This document shows positions 50,678 through 60,538 of a stretch of DNA of 64,000 bases, piece after piece. The DNA comes from Aestuariimicrobium kwangyangense DSM 21549 (lineage in GTDB: Bacteria > Actinomycetota > Actinomycetes > Propionibacteriales > Propionibacteriaceae). The stretch covers positions 930,001-994,000 of the forward strand of contig NZ_ATXE01000001.1 in the NCBI RefSeq assembly GCF_000421525.1. Direction: 5' to 3'. Within the stretch, counting starts at the first letter, position 1, and each line of letters begins with the position of its first letter. A program made the position numbers and the translations under genes. Below the pieces are notes generated by a model. That model saw nothing but the letters and a program-made list of their open reading frames with translations, made no database searches and was not told the origin of the DNA.

Positions 50678-52153
50678 TCAGCGGACGCGGCGTCCCAGCT
50701 GTGGCGTCTCCTCGCGCGGATCCCGGACAGCGGGTTCGTCGTCCTCGGTGTAGATGCCCGGGGCATCGAAGACCAGATTGGCCCCAGCGTCGTCCGGGGG
50801 AGTGGCCGGCGCCAACAGGCGTGCCACGTGGTAGCCGATGACGGTGACCAAGGTGCCCAGGGCGATGCCACCCAGCGAGAAGGTGGGGCTGAAGGTCAGG
50901 GTCACGTTGCCGATCCCGATGATGATGCCCGCGGCCAACGGAACCAGGTTGACGGGGTTGCCGAAGTCGACGCGGTTCTCCTTCCAGATCTTCGCGCCGA
51001 GCAGGCCGATCATGCCGTAGAGCACCACCGTGATGCCGCCGAGCACGCCCGGGGGAGTCGCCGAGACCACCGCACCGAACTTGGGCGAGAAGCCGAACAG
51101 GATCGCAACGACGGCGGCGACGACATAGGCAGCAGTCGAGTAGACACGGGTGGAGGCCATCACGCCGATGTTCTCGGCGTAGGTGGTGGTGGGACCGGCG
51201 CCCACCGCCGAGGCCAGGGTCGAGGCGAGACCGTCGGCGGCGACGGCTCGTCCCATGTCGCCGTCAAGGTTCTTGCCGGTCATCTCGGCGACGGCCTTCA
51301 CGTGGCCGGTGTTCTCCGCGATCAGCGCGATCACGACCGGAAGTGCGACGAGCGCGAAGGCGAAGCTGAACTGGGGGGTGTGGAAGCCGACGACGTTCGT
51401 GGTGGCACCGAACTTCCAGTGGGCGAGGTCGGTGATCGGGGGCAGCCCGACCCAGTCGGCGGACCGCACCCCGTGCCATGCGATCCGATACGCCGAGGAC
51501 GAGGACCCGTCCGCGGCGGTGGTGGTGATCGGTCCCAGCACGCGGTCAAGGACGGCGCTGAGGGCATAGCCGAAGACCAGCGACAGGAAGATGGCGATTC
51601 GTCCGAGGTAGCCGCGCAACCCCACCGACAGCACGATGACGACGACCATCACGATGGCGGCCGTGAGCTGGTCCTTGGGCCAGTAGACCCCGGCCACGAC
51701 CGGGGCGAGATTGAAGCCGATCAGCATGACCACGGCACCGGTCACGGCCGGGGGCAGCACGGCGTGCACGAGCCGGGCGCCGACCAGGTGGATGATGATG
51801 CCGATCACCAGCAGTGCCACCGACGTGATCAGCAGCGCCCCGGTGACGGACGCGGGGTTGCCGCCCTGGGCGTAGATCGCAGCCGCGACACCGGTGAACG
51901 ATGCGGACGAGCCGAGGTAACTCGGAACGCGATTCCTGGTCAGGACGATGAACAGCAGGGTCGCGATGCCCGACATCATGACGGCGAGCTGCGGATTGAG
52001 CCCCATGAGCAGGGGGAAGACGAAGGTGGCCCCGAACATGGCGACGACGTGCTGGGCGCCGAGCCCGACGGTCTTGCCCCAACTGAGTCTCTCGTCGGGG
52101 GCGACGACGGCGCCCGGCTCGAGATGTCCGTTGCCGTGCAGCTTCCAGATCAT
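50678..52153 (-). CDS. NCS2 uracil permease (UraA-like)
   Basis: 491 residues, about 14 helices. NCS2 uracil/xanthine branch: LGAQHVVAMFGATFVFPLLMG, ENTGHVKAVAEMTGKNLDGD and GAGPTTTYAENIGVMASTRV match the substrate-site helices. Imports uracil with protons. Ribosome site AAGGGAG before ATG 52153. The C-terminal about 55 residues are an acidic tail. Converges with the kinase gene. Confidence 0.93.
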   Translation of the reverse strand: MIWKLHGNGHLEPGAVVAPDERLSWGKTVGLGAQHVVAMFGATFVFPLLMGLNPQLAVMMSGIATLLFIVLTRNRVPSYLGSSASFTGVAAAIYAQGGNPASVTGALLITSVALLVIGIIIHLVGARLVHAVLPPAVTGAVVMLIGFNLAPVVAGVYWPKDQLTAAIVMVVVIVLSVGLRGYLGRIAIFLSLVFGYALSAVLDRVLGPITTTAADGSSSSAYRIAWHGVRSADWVGLPPITDLAHWKFGATTNVVGFHTPQFSFAFALVALPVVIALIAENTGHVKAVAEMTGKNLDGDMGRAVAADGLASTLASAVGAGPTTTYAENIGVMASTRVYSTAAYVVAAVVAILFGFSPKFGAVVSATPPGVLGGITVVLYGMIGLLGAKIWKENRVDFGNPVNLVPLAAGIIIGIGNVTLTFSPTFSLGGIALGTLVTVIGYHVARLLAPATPPDDAGANLVFDAPGIYTEDDEPAVRDPREETPQLGRRVR

Positions 52154-52246
52154 GGCTCCCTTTCGCGGACGACCCCGCGGCCGCCTGCGAGCATCGTAGG
52201 GGTGGCGGTCGCCGCCGTGGAGTCCGGCCCTCTGGGTGGGCGCGAT

Positions 52247-52410
52247 CCTGCCCTCGTCCCGTCCCACCGCCCTGCCTCCGGGCGGCCGCTTGCCCTCGTT
52301 GCGTCCCACCTGCCCTTGGTCGGCCCACTTGCCCTATCCCTGACCGGGGGCAACTGCGCTGGACGGGGGCAGCTGGTCCGGAACGCGGGCAACTGCGCCC
52401 ACTGAGGGCG
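52247..52410. repeat. About 20-bp periodic repeat tract B, orientation reverses in the middle
   Basis: Lies in the 306-base gap between the uracil permease and PMT genes. TGCC(C/T) recurs at 52249, 52273, 52291, 52311 and 52330, then GGGCA at 52348, 52367 and 52387. The centre resembles tract A (27342-27375): about 29 of 34 bases match by eye. No gene or known element is seen in the gap. Confidence 0.6.
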
Positions 52411-52459
52411 GCTCGACCGCGCGTAACGTGGGCACCCGCCACCCCCCAACCAAGGACCC

Positions 52460-54142
52460 CTAGATCCAGGAGTTGAACCACATCCGCCACAGCCACTGCC
52501 GGCGGGTCATCAGCTGGTCGGTCAGGATCGGGTAGATGAACGCGAAGTTGGCCACGATGAGCGCAACGATCGCCCCCACCAGCAGCGACCTGGACCGTCG
52601 CTGGGGTGAACCGACGGGTCCGATCACCTTGGCCAGGCACATCGCGAGGATGATGACGGTGAACGGGACGATGCAGATCGCGTAGAAGTAGAACAGCGGA
52701 CGATCGGCGTACTTGAACCACGGCAGCCACGTCGACAGCAGCGCCACGAGCGGAACGCTGAAACGCCAGTCCCGCTTGGCGAACCAGAAGTACAGCCCTG
52801 CGACGATGGCGATCGCCCCCAACCACCACAGCAAGGGGGTGCCCATACCGCTGATCACCCGCAGGCAGGTGTCAGACCCCGTGGCCGTGCACCCGTCCAC
52901 CCCGGGCTTGATGTCGTTGACGGCGTCGATGCCGATCGTCCGCTGCACCACCAGCCAACCGGCCGGGTTGGCCTCGTAGGTGTGGGTCTGGTGGGCCATG
53001 TAGTCGCCGGTGTGGAAGTTGTAGATCTCGTGGTGGTAGTGCAGCAGGGAGGCCAACGGTGCGCCGAACCACTTCACAGTGCGCGCGTCGGGGTTGTCGG
53101 CTCCCCACTGACGGAAGTAGCCGCCCTGGGTCTGCAACCAGCGCACCCACGTGCTCAGGTAGACGGCGGCCGCCAGCACGACCATCGACACGAACGCGGG
53201 CAGGCCATCAGCGATCAAGGCGAACCATGCCCGCCGTCTCGCGCCGGCGAGGGCGCGCGCCGACACGTCCCAGAGCACGCTCATCACGCCCGTGGTGGCC
53301 AGCACGAACATCGAGTTCCACTTCACCGCGATGGCGCAGCCGAACATCACCCCGGCAGCGATCCGCCACGGCCGGATCCAGAACCTCGGGCCGAACGACC
53401 CGTCCAGGTCGGCCAGGTCGCGCGCGACCAGATGGGCCGCCAACCGGTGTCGGAACCAGTCGCGGTCCTTCACGACGCACAGCACCGCGGCGACCAGGAA
53501 GGTGGCCTGGAAGATGTCGAGCAGCCCGGTGCGGCTCATCACGAACTGCAGACCGTCGACCGTCAGCAGGAAACCGGCGAGGGCACCGATGAACATGCTG
53601 CGTGACAGCCGTCGTCCCAGCCGGATGACCAGCACGATCATCACGGTTCCGAAGACCAGCGAGGGAATGCGCCAGCCGAACGAGTTCATGCCGAACAGCC
53701 ATTCGCCTGAGGCGATCAGCCACTTGCCCAGGGGCGGGTGTACGACGTAGGCGGCCTCGCCGTTCTTGAACAGGTTGCCCAGCTTCCCGTCGCGGATCAG
53801 GTCGTTGGCGCCGTCGACGTAGTTGGCCTCGTAGCCGTAGCGCAGCAGGGCCCACGCGTCCTTGGGGTAGTACGTCTCGTCGAACACCAGGTTCTTGGGA
53901 CGAGCCAGGTACGGCAGCCGGATCATGAAGGCCAGCGCCGCGATCGCGAAGGTGACGACCCATCCCTGCCAGGTGGCCCGCGGCGGGCCGTCCTGCAGCC
54001 GCTCGACCGCCGTCAGCGAACGCGTGACCGGGGGCGGGAACCAGTCCTCGGGCGAGGAGATCTCGTCCACGACGGGCCCATAGGTCACCGCCGGTCGGGT
54101 CGCCTCGGACTCGAGGAGGGGGCGTTCGCTCACGCGGGCCAT
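52460..54142 (-). CDS. pmt: Protein O-mannosyltransferase (PMT/GT39)
   Basis: 560 residues, about 11 helices. Transfers mannose from polyprenyl-phosphate mannose to secreted proteins during Sec export. Key loop: FDETYYPKDAWALLRYGYE with the catalytic Asp-Glu, and ending with a short C-terminal helix; GT-C fold. ATG 54142 is the longest sensible start. GTG 54133 follows TAGGAT by 7 bases and may be the real leaderless start. Divergent from rsmI, as Rv1002c is from Rv1003 in M. tuberculosis. Confidence 0.93.
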   Translation of the reverse strand: MARVSERPLLESEATRPAVTYGPVVDEISSPEDWFPPPVTRSLTAVERLQDGPPRATWQGWVVTFAIAALAFMIRLPYLARPKNLVFDETYYPKDAWALLRYGYEANYVDGANDLIRDGKLGNLFKNGEAAYVVHPPLGKWLIASGEWLFGMNSFGWRIPSLVFGTVMIVLVIRLGRRLSRSMFIGALAGFLLTVDGLQFVMSRTGLLDIFQATFLVAAVLCVVKDRDWFRHRLAAHLVARDLADLDGSFGPRFWIRPWRIAAGVMFGCAIAVKWNSMFVLATTGVMSVLWDVSARALAGARRRAWFALIADGLPAFVSMVVLAAAVYLSTWVRWLQTQGGYFRQWGADNPDARTVKWFGAPLASLLHYHHEIYNFHTGDYMAHQTHTYEANPAGWLVVQRTIGIDAVNDIKPGVDGCTATGSDTCLRVISGMGTPLLWWLGAIAIVAGLYFWFAKRDWRFSVPLVALLSTWLPWFKYADRPLFYFYAICIVPFTVIILAMCLAKVIGPVGSPQRRSRSLLVGAIVALIVANFAFIYPILTDQLMTRRQWLWRMWFNSWI

Positions 54143-54241
54143 CCTAGGGGCGCGGGGGTAACCCGCCTTGGCTGCTCGTGGACGCCACCCGCAGGAGGGA
54201 GGTGCCGACCCCTCCGACGGTAAGCAGGCATGATGGGGGCC

Positions 54242-55183
54242 ATGACCGACCTCGACGACGCCGCCATCCCCGGCGGCTGGACCCCCATGCCGGAGGTCGA
54301 CGTCCCGGGCGCCGCATCGGTGTCGAGCCCCCGCGACGGTCGCGGTCGGGTCATCCTGGCCGGGACGCCCATCGGCGACCGGCACGATGCCTCGGACGCG
54401 CTGCGCGAGACACTCACCAGCGCCACGATCATCGCCGCCGAGGACACCCGCCGGTTCCACACGCTGCTGTTGCGGCTGGGGATTCGCACGCAGGCCAAGG
54501 TGATCAGCTACTTCGAGGGCAACGAGAGCTCACGCACCCCCGAACTCATCGCCCTGCTGCAGCAGGGCCACGACGTGGTCGTCGTCACCGACGCCGGCAT
54601 GCCCTCGGTCTCCGACCCCGGCTACCGGCTGGTGCGCGCTGCCCTGGACGCCGGCCTGTCGGTCACCGCGGTCCCCGGCCCCTCCGCGGTGCTCACCGCG
54701 TTGGCGCTGTCGGGGTTGCCAGTGGACCGGTTCTGCTTCGAGGGGTTCCTGCCCCGCAAGTCCGAGGCCCGCAGCCGTCGACTCGCCGAACTGCGCACCG
54801 AACCACGCACCATGGTGTTCTTCGAGGCCCCCCATCGGTTGGCCGATTTCCTGGACGACGCAGCGGCGGTGCTCGGGGTCGGTCGTCCGGCGGCGGTCTG
54901 CCGGGAACTGACCAAGACCCATGAAGAGGTCAGACGCGCCACCTTGGGGGACCTCGCGGACTGGTCGCGCGACCACGCACGGGGCGAGATCACCGTCGTG
55001 GTGCAGGGTGCCGAGGCGATCGAGACCAGCCCCGCCGATGCCCTCGACTTGGTGCAGGCGCGCATCTCATCGGGGGAGAAGCTCTCGGCCGCGGTGGCGG
55101 AGGTGGCCCAGCTCACCGGGGTCAACAAGAAAGAGTTGTACGCCGCCGCCGTGGCGGCCAAGACCAACCAAGGCAGCCGATGA
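54242..55183 (+). CDS. rsmI: 16S rRNA 2'-O-methyltransferase RsmI
   Basis: 313 residues. Methylates the 2'-OH of C1402 in 16S rRNA. Tetrapyrrole-methylase fold: GTPIGDRHDASD (about 40-51), DTRRFHTLL, VTDAGMPSVSDPGYRLV, and PGPSAVLTALALSGLP. An about 30-residue extension precedes the fold. ATG 54242 follows CATGAT by 7 bases. Overlaps tatD by four bases. Confidence 0.95.
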   Translation: MTDLDDAAIPGGWTPMPEVDVPGAASVSSPRDGRGRVILAGTPIGDRHDASDALRETLTSATIIAAEDTRRFHTLLLRLGIRTQAKVISYFEGNESSRTPELIALLQQGHDVVVVTDAGMPSVSDPGYRLVRAALDAGLSVTAVPGPSAVLTALALSGLPVDRFCFEGFLPRKSEARSRRLAELRTEPRTMVFFEAPHRLADFLDDAAAVLGVGRPAAVCRELTKTHEEVRRATLGDLADWSRDHARGEITVVVQGAEAIETSPADALDLVQARISSGEKLSAAVAEVAQLTGVNKKELYAAAVAAKTNQGSR

Positions 55184-56055
55184 CCACCCAGATCCAGTCC
55201 GCGACCCAGTTCGAGGCCTCGAACCTCCCGCCCCTGCCGGAGCCGCTTCCGAGGCCGGTGATCGACTCCCACACCCACGCCGACTCCACCGAACAGTTCT
55301 CCGGCCTGGGGGTCGCGCTGAATCTTGACCTGGCCGCGTCGGTCGGGGTCAGCCGCATCGTGCAGGTCGGCTGCGACGTGGCCTCCAGCGAGTTCGCCGT
55401 GAACCTCGCTGCCCGCGACCCAAGGGTCGTGGCGGCGGTCGCCATCCATCCCAATGAGGCGGCCAGGGCCGGCGACGACCTCGACGCCATGCTGCTGCGC
55501 ATCGAGGAGTTGGCGAGCTCGGGCCCTCATGTGCGGGCTGTCGGTGAGACCGGCCTTGACCACTACCGCACCCGTGACGAGGCCGGGCAAGGGCTGCAGG
55601 TGAACTCGTTCGCCGGCCACATCGAGATCGCCCACACCTACGACAAGACCCTCGTCATCCACGACCGTGACGCCCACCTGCCCGTGCTGCAGGTGCTCGA
55701 CGAGGTGGGCGTGCCCGCACGCGTCGTCATGCACTGCTTCTCGGGCGATGCCACGTTCGCACGCGAGTGCCTCGATCGCGGTGCCTGGTTGAGCTTTCCC
55801 GGGGTGGTGACCTTCTCGTCCGCGAACGACTTGCGCGATGCCCTCGAGGTGGTGCCCCGCGACCGGTTGCTGGTCGAGACCGACGCCCCCTACCTGACCC
55901 CCGTGCCCACCCGCGGCAAACCGAACGCCCCCTACCTGCTCCCGCACACCGTGCGCTTCATCGCCAAGCAGTGGCGCATGGACCTCGCCCAACTCTGCGA
56001 CCAGCTCACCGCCAACACCGAGGCTGCCTTCGGCGGCCCGTGGGGGACCGCATGA
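55180..56055 (+). CDS. tatD: TatD family metal-dependent DNase
   Basis: 291 residues, amidohydrolase barrel with [29 protein letters not shown] and [10 protein letters not shown] metal-binding motifs. Acts as a 3'-5' nuclease in DNA repair or quality control. An N-terminal extension of about 25 residues is present. Start and stop overlap rsmI and ksgA (ATGA in both cases), so the three are tightly coupled. The rpfB gene often found next is missing. Confidence 0.95.
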   Translation: MTTQIQSATQFEASNLPPLPEPLPRPVIDSHTHADSTEQFSGLGVALNLDLAASVGVSRIVQVGCDVASSEFAVNLAARDPRVVAAVAIHPNEAARAGDDLDAMLLRIEELASSGPHVRAVGETGLDHYRTRDEAGQGLQVNSFAGHIEIAHTYDKTLVIHDRDAHLPVLQVLDEVGVPARVVMHCFSGDATFARECLDRGAWLSFPGVVTFSSANDLRDALEVVPRDRLLVETDAPYLTPVPTRGKPNAPYLLPHTVRFIAKQWRMDLAQLCDQLTANTEAAFGGPWGTA

Positions 56056-56939
56056 CTGACTCCCGCAGCGACGCCCACGGCCTGCTCGGTGCTGCGGCCA
56101 TCCGGCAGCTGGCTGACCAGGTCGGGCTTCGTCCCACCAAGCAGCGCGGCCAGAACTTCGTCATCGACGCCAACACCGTCCGTCGGATCGTTGCCTTGTC
56201 GGGCGTGGGCCCCGACGACACCGTGATCGAGGTCGGCCCCGGCCTGGGTTCCCTGACGCTCGGACTGCTCGAGCAGACCGCCGGTGTGACAGCCGTCGAG
56301 ATCGAACCCGTGCTCGCCGAGCTGTTGCCCCACACCGTTGCTGCCCGGCTGCCCGAGGCCGCGGATCGGCTGCGGGTGGTGCTCCGAGATGCCCTGCAGG
56401 TGAGCGAGCTGCCCGGCCCGGAGCCGACAGCCCTGGTGGCGAACCTGCCCTACAACGTCTCGGTGCCCGTGCTGATCCACCTGCTCGAGACCTTTCCCGG
56501 CTGGACGAACGGACTCGTGATGGTGCAGCTGGAGGTTGCCGACCGCATCGCCGCACCACCGGGCTCCAAGGTGTACGGGGTGCCGAGCGCCAAGATCGCG
56601 TGGTTCTGCCAGACGACCCGCGTCGGCACCGTGCCACCCAAGGTGTTCTGGCCCGTGCCGAATGTCGAATCAGGTCTGGTCCGGCTCACCCGACGGGAGC
56701 CCCCCGCCACCACGGCCAGCCGGGAACAGGTCTTCCGGGTCGTCGACGAAGCCTTCCGGCAACGCCGCAAGATGCTGCGTTCTGCCTTGTCGGGGCTGGC
56801 TGGTTCGTCCACGCAGGCATCGGTGGCGATCGAGGCGGCAGGCATCGATCCGCAGTCCCGGGGCGAGGTGCTGGGCATCACCGAGTTCGCCCGGATCGCC
56901 GAACAGCTGCAGCTGGCTTCGCTAGGTTCGCAGACGTGA
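56052..56939 (+). CDS. ksgA: 16S rRNA dimethyladenosine transferase KsgA
   Basis: 295 residues. Dimethylates A1518 and A1519 in 16S rRNA during subunit maturation. SAM motif [12 protein letters not shown] (about 58-69), the VEIEPVL acid, [13 protein letters not shown] with catalytic NLPY, and a C-terminal RRKMLRSAL helix bundle. Directly follows tatD (overlap) and overlaps ispE. Confidence 0.96.
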   Translation: MTDSRSDAHGLLGAAAIRQLADQVGLRPTKQRGQNFVIDANTVRRIVALSGVGPDDTVIEVGPGLGSLTLGLLEQTAGVTAVEIEPVLAELLPHTVAARLPEAADRLRVVLRDALQVSELPGPEPTALVANLPYNVSVPVLIHLLETFPGWTNGLVMVQLEVADRIAAPPGSKVYGVPSAKIAWFCQTTRVGTVPPKVFWPVPNVESGLVRLTRREPPATTASREQVFRVVDEAFRQRRKMLRSALSGLAGSSTQASVAIEAAGIDPQSRGEVLGITEFARIAEQLQLASLGSQT

Positions 56940-57883
56940 CCCAACGCCGCTCGCCCACCGTGCCCCTGGCCGAGGTGCGCGTGCGCGTGCCCGCCAAACT
57001 GAACCTGGCGTTGTGCGTGGGCGCCCTCGGGGACGACGGCTACCACCCCCTCGGCACGGTCTTCCACGCCGTCTCGCTGCTCGACGAGGTGACCGCCAGA
57101 CGCACGGAGAACCCGGGTGTCACCCTGGTCGCGAAGGGAGAGGGTGCCGACCAGCTACCGGACGACGCCCGCAACCTGGCAGTGCGTGCGGCCGAGTTGC
57201 TGATCGAGCGCTTCGAACTCGACCGAGCCGGCGTGGCCCTCGAGATTCGCAAACAGATTCCGGTCGCCGGCGGGATGGCCGGTGGTTCGGCCGACGGGGC
57301 CGCTGCACTGCTCGCCTGCTCGATGCTGTGGGACCTCGACACCGACCCCGCCGAGTTGCACGACCTCGCGGCCGAACTTGGCAGCGACGTGCCGTTCGCG
57401 CTGACCGGCGGCAATGCGGTCGGTACGGGACGAGGCACCGAACTGGTGCCCCTGCTCAGCCGCGGTTCCTTCCACTGGGTGCTCGCCCTGGCCCACGAGG
57501 GGCTCTCGACGCCAGCCGTCTTCCGCCGTTTCGACGAGTTGGCCGAGCAGCGGGGGACCCCGCCCAGCACCGATCTCGAGGTGCCCCAGGAACTGCTCAA
57601 CGCACTCACCACCGGTGATGTGCGCGGAGTGGCCCGTCATCTGCGCAACGACCTGGAGGCCGCCGCCATCGACCTGCGCCCTGAACTGGGGGAGGTGCTC
57701 GAACACGGCGTCCACGCCGGAGCGCTGGCCTCGGTGCTGTCGGGATCGGGGCCGACCTGCGCCTTCCTGTGCGAGTCGGAGACCAAGGCCATGGACGTGG
57801 CAGCCGCGTTGAGTCACCACCCCGCCGTTCGCGCCGTGCGACGCGCTCGAGGACCGGTGCCGGGGGCTCGTCCCACCGCCTGA
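56936..57883 (+). CDS. ispE: 4-diphosphocytidyl-2-C-methyl-D-erythritol kinase
   Basis: 315 residues, GHMP kinase of the MEP isoprenoid pathway. ATP loop [16 protein letters not shown] (about 112-127), substrate motif [11 protein letters not shown] near the start and C-terminal [13 protein letters not shown] start overlaps the ksgA stop; TAGGTT (56923-56928) 7 bases before it could give a second, leaderless transcript. Gene order rsmI-tatD-ksgA-ispE is conserved. Confidence 0.95.
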   Translation: MTQRRSPTVPLAEVRVRVPAKLNLALCVGALGDDGYHPLGTVFHAVSLLDEVTARRTENPGVTLVAKGEGADQLPDDARNLAVRAAELLIERFELDRAGVALEIRKQIPVAGGMAGGSADGAAALLACSMLWDLDTDPAELHDLAAELGSDVPFALTGGNAVGTGRGTELVPLLSRGSFHWVLALAHEGLSTPAVFRRFDELAEQRGTPPSTDLEVPQELLNALTTGDVRGVARHLRNDLEAAAIDLRPELGEVLEHGVHAGALASVLSGSGPTCAFLCESETKAMDVAAALSHHPAVRAVRRARGPVPGARPTA

Positions 57884-57940
57884 GGTGAACCGCTGGCCGT
57901 GCACCCACCCCACAACGGTCTGGGATGTCACACTGGTGGC

Positions 57941-58426
57941 GTGCAGGACGAGGTGGATGCGCTGATCAGCGCCTGGGGTCGGGAGCGGCCTGACCTCGCC
58001 ACCGAACCGATGGCCATCTGGTCTCGGATCAAACGGCTCGACCAGCACCTGGACGCCTCCCGTCGCCACGCCTACGCCGAGCACGGGATCGATGTGCACG
58101 AGTTCGACGTGCTGGCGGCCCTGCGCCGCGGGGGAGCGCCCTACCGGCTGAGCCCCGGACAGTTGGTGGCCGCCACCCACGTCACCTCGGGCACCATGAC
58201 CCATCGCATCGACCGCCTGGTGAGCCGCGGGTTCGTGGAGCGCGAGTCACACCCCGACGACGGACGAGCGGTGCTCGTCCGACTCACCGAACAGGGGAGA
58301 GGGGTCGTCGACGCGGCCCTGTCGAGCCTGTTGGCCGCGGAGGAGGCGTTGCTGGGGTCGCTGTCGACCGAGGCGCGACAGCGCCTCGCGGACGACCTGC
58401 GGACGCTGCTGGTGCTGCAGGACTGA
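57941..58426 (+). CDS. MarR-family transcriptional regulator
   Basis: 161 residues, winged helix with LSPGQLVAATHVTSGTMTHRIDRLVSRGFVER (helices 3-4 and wing at about 70-105). The target genes are unknown. GTG 57941 follows CACACT by 6 bases. It converges with the TetR gene; two small hairpins lie between. Confidence 0.88.
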   Translation: MQDEVDALISAWGRERPDLATEPMAIWSRIKRLDQHLDASRRHAYAEHGIDVHEFDVLAALRRGGAPYRLSPGQLVAATHVTSGTMTHRIDRLVSRGFVERESHPDDGRAVLVRLTEQGRGVVDAALSSLLAAEEALLGSLSTEARQRLADDLRTLLVLQD

Positions 58427-58427
58427 G

Positions 58428-58445
58428 CTCTCCCTCGTGGGAGAG
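58428..58445. terminator. Hairpin terminators between MarR and TetR genes
   Basis: CTCTCCC pairs with GGGAGAG around TCGT. A second stem (TCCCT/AGGGA at 58450-58463) follows and reaches the TetR stop. Together they could stop transcription from both sides. Confidence 0.6.
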
Positions 58446-58453
58446 GCGCTCCC

Positions 58454-59185
58454 TCAGGAGGGACGCGCCCGCCTCGGGACCTCATGGGGTCGGGCGTCGG
58501 CCAGGAGCGTCGGCTCCTCCTCGAGGTTGCGCATGCCATTCCAGGCGAGGTTCACCAGGTGGGCCGCGACCACCTCCTTCGGCGGCTCCCGGTTGTCGAG
58601 CCACGACTGGCCGGCCATCGCCACCAGCCCGACCAACGCCTGCGCGTAGAGACCAGCGAAGTTGGAGTTGTACCCGTGCCGCTCGAAGGGCTCGGCCAGC
58701 AGGTCCTCGACCTTGGCGGCGATGTCGGAGAGGATGCTGGCGAACGAGCCGGCGGACGCACCGACGCTGGAGTCGCGGGCCAGGATCTGGAACCCGTCGG
58801 GCTCGGAGTCGATGTAGTCGAGCAACGCGAGTGCGCCGCGTTCGATCAGCTGTCGACTGCTGGCACCCGGCTGGGTCAAGGAGGTGCGGATGGCGTCGGT
58901 GAGTCGGCGTGACTCGCGGTCGACCACCACCGCGTAGAGGCCCTCCTTGCCGCCGAAGTGCTCGTAGACGACCGGTTTCGAGACCTGCGCCGTCTGGGCG
59001 ATCATCTCGACCGAGGTGCCCTCGAATCCGTGGGTCGCGAACAGGGCGCGGGCGACGTCGATCAGTTGCTCGCGACGGTCAGACGAACTCATCCGCACCC
59101 GGGCCCGCCTCGTGCGTACAGCCGGTGGCAACGTCTCGTCCGGCTCGCCCACGGGGGACGGCTCGGCGGGACGGGACTGCGGCAT
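58454..59185 (-). CDS. TetR-family transcriptional regulator
   Basis: 243 residues. HTH about 36-80 (QLIDVARALFATHGFEGTSVEMIAQTAQVSKPVVYEHFGGKEGLY) and a C-terminal ligand domain (SEPDGFQILARDSS onward). A Pro/Arg-rich 30-residue N-terminal extension is present. The ATG at 59185 follows CACACT by 6 bases. Not next to obvious targets. Confidence 0.9.
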   Translation of the reverse strand: MPQSRPAEPSPVGEPDETLPPAVRTRRARVRMSSSDRREQLIDVARALFATHGFEGTSVEMIAQTAQVSKPVVYEHFGGKEGLYAVVVDRESRRLTDAIRTSLTQPGASSRQLIERGALALLDYIDSEPDGFQILARDSSVGASAGSFASILSDIAAKVEDLLAEPFERHGYNSNFAGLYAQALVGLVAMAGQSWLDNREPPKEVVAAHLVNLAWNGMRNLEEEPTLLADARPHEVPRRARPS

Positions 59186-59286
59186 GGGATCAGTGTGCCA
59201 CCCGCCTCGAGGTGCGGCGAAGGTGCGTCCCGCGAGCGCTCAAGGGTAGGCTGAGCGGGTCGTTCGGCAGGGATGTCGGGCGACGT

Positions 59287-59365
59287 TCCCCGGTTGGTCT
59301 GCCGGTAGGGCCCGCCTGACTTTGAATCAGGACAAGCGACGTAGGTTCGACTCCTACCCGGGGAG
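59287..59365 (+). tRNA. Probable tRNA-Gln (anticodon TTG), atypical
   Basis: 79 bases. Acceptor TCCCCGG/CCGGGGA starts with T1-A72 and ends with G73, the marks of glutamine tRNAs. Anticodon stem CCTGA/TCAGG with loop CTTTGAA reads CAA. T arm GTAGG/CCTAC with TTCGACT. The D arm is odd (GGTC/GGCC with T at position 14 instead of A) and the variable loop has 9 bases rather than 4-5. May be a true but divergent tRNA or a decayed one. Confidence 0.7.
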
Positions 59366-59398
59366 CTTGGTCGGCGCGAAGGTGTCACCACACGACGC

Positions 59399-59429
59399 GA
59401 GGCCGGTCCCCCGTTCGGGGGCCGGCCTC
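59399..59429. terminator. Strong terminator after tRNA-Gln
   Basis: GAGGCCGGTCCCCCG pairs with CGGGGGCCGGCCTC with one bulge and a TT loop. Between the tRNA and the convergent aldo/keto reductase gene. Confidence 0.7.
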
Positions 59430-59467
59430 AGTCGTTCGTGGTCACGAACTCAGGTCACGAACTCAGC

Positions 59468-60370
59468 TCAGGAACGGGCGCCGAGTCGCTTCTTCGCCTC
59501 GGCGTACACGTCATCGGGCAACGTTCCGCGCGCAGCGGCCGCGATGTTGTCCTTGAGGTGTGCCACGCTCTTCGTGCCGACGATGTTGGTGTCCATCCCG
59601 GGATGGCTGTTGGTGAACCGCAGCAGGAACGCCGTCCGGCTCTCGCCCTCCTCGCGGAGGTCGTCCAGCCCCGCCGCCTCCCAGGCGGCCCACCGGTCCT
59701 CGGCGCCCAGCCCCGAGCCGGGTTCGCCGCGGGCCACACCGCCGCGCACGATGACGCCGGCACCCGAGTCAGAAGCCTTCTGGATCAGTTCCTCGTGCTC
59801 CCTCTCCAGCGCGGAGTAGGGGATCTGGAAGCTGTCGAAAACCCCCGACTCGATGAAGGTCTCGAGGTGCGGGTTGGTGGACGAGATGCCGATCCAGCGG
59901 ACCTTGCCCTGCTGCTTCATCTCCTGCAGGGCCTCGACCAAGCCGCCCTCCTCGACCTGCTCCACGCTCGGGTTGTGCAGCTGCATCAGGTCGACGTGGT
60001 CGGTCTTCATCCGCTCCAAGCTCTCGTGCAGACCGCGGAAGAGGTTGTCCTTGGTCCACACGTGAGGGGTGTCGTCGGTGGTCTCGTCCTTGTGCACCAC
60101 CGTGCATCCGCACTTGGTGGCGAGGACGAACTCGTCGCGGCGGTGGGAGAGGTAGCGGCCGATGTACTCCTCGCTGCGGCCGTAGTCATTGGCGGTGTCG
60201 ATGAAGGTGATGCCCTCGTCGACGACAGCGTTGAGGATGGTCTCCGCCTCGCTGTCCTCGATCGGTCGTCCACCCCAGATCCGGGAACCACGAACCTCCA
60301 TGGCCCCGTACCCGAGCTTGGTCACGTCCAGTCCTGTTCGGCCCAATGGGCCATGCGGCAAGGTGCTCAT
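59468..60370 (-). CDS. Aldo/keto reductase
   Basis: 300 residues, (beta/alpha)8 NADPH oxidoreductase. Catalytic set: FIDTANDYG (Asp and Tyr), LATKCG (Lys) and MQLHNP (His). Unlike longer family members it has few loop insertions. The ATG at 60370 follows TAGGTT (60377-60382) by 6 bases (leaderless). Substrate unknown. Just before its stop the sequence GGTCACGAACTCA is repeated in tandem. Confidence 0.92.
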   Translation of the reverse strand: MSTLPHGPLGRTGLDVTKLGYGAMEVRGSRIWGGRPIEDSEAETILNAVVDEGITFIDTANDYGRSEEYIGRYLSHRRDEFVLATKCGCTVVHKDETTDDTPHVWTKDNLFRGLHESLERMKTDHVDLMQLHNPSVEQVEEGGLVEALQEMKQQGKVRWIGISSTNPHLETFIESGVFDSFQIPYSALEREHEELIQKASDSGAGVIVRGGVARGEPGSGLGAEDRWAAWEAAGLDDLREEGESRTAFLLRFTNSHPGMDTNIVGTKSVAHLKDNIAAAARGTLPDDVYAEAKKRLGARS

Positions 60371-60538
60371 GTCACGAACCTACGCCGAACCTGCGCCCCA
60401 TCGTGCGGTTGCTGGCCATACTGCCCGACGCGGGTGCGTGCGGTGCTGGGGGCCAGAACGTCCCGCCCGCTGTGGCATCGGGAAGGCAAGGTTCGCAGCG
60501 GTGTCCTGATGACCGCGGCCCCTCCGGCGGCAGGTGGC

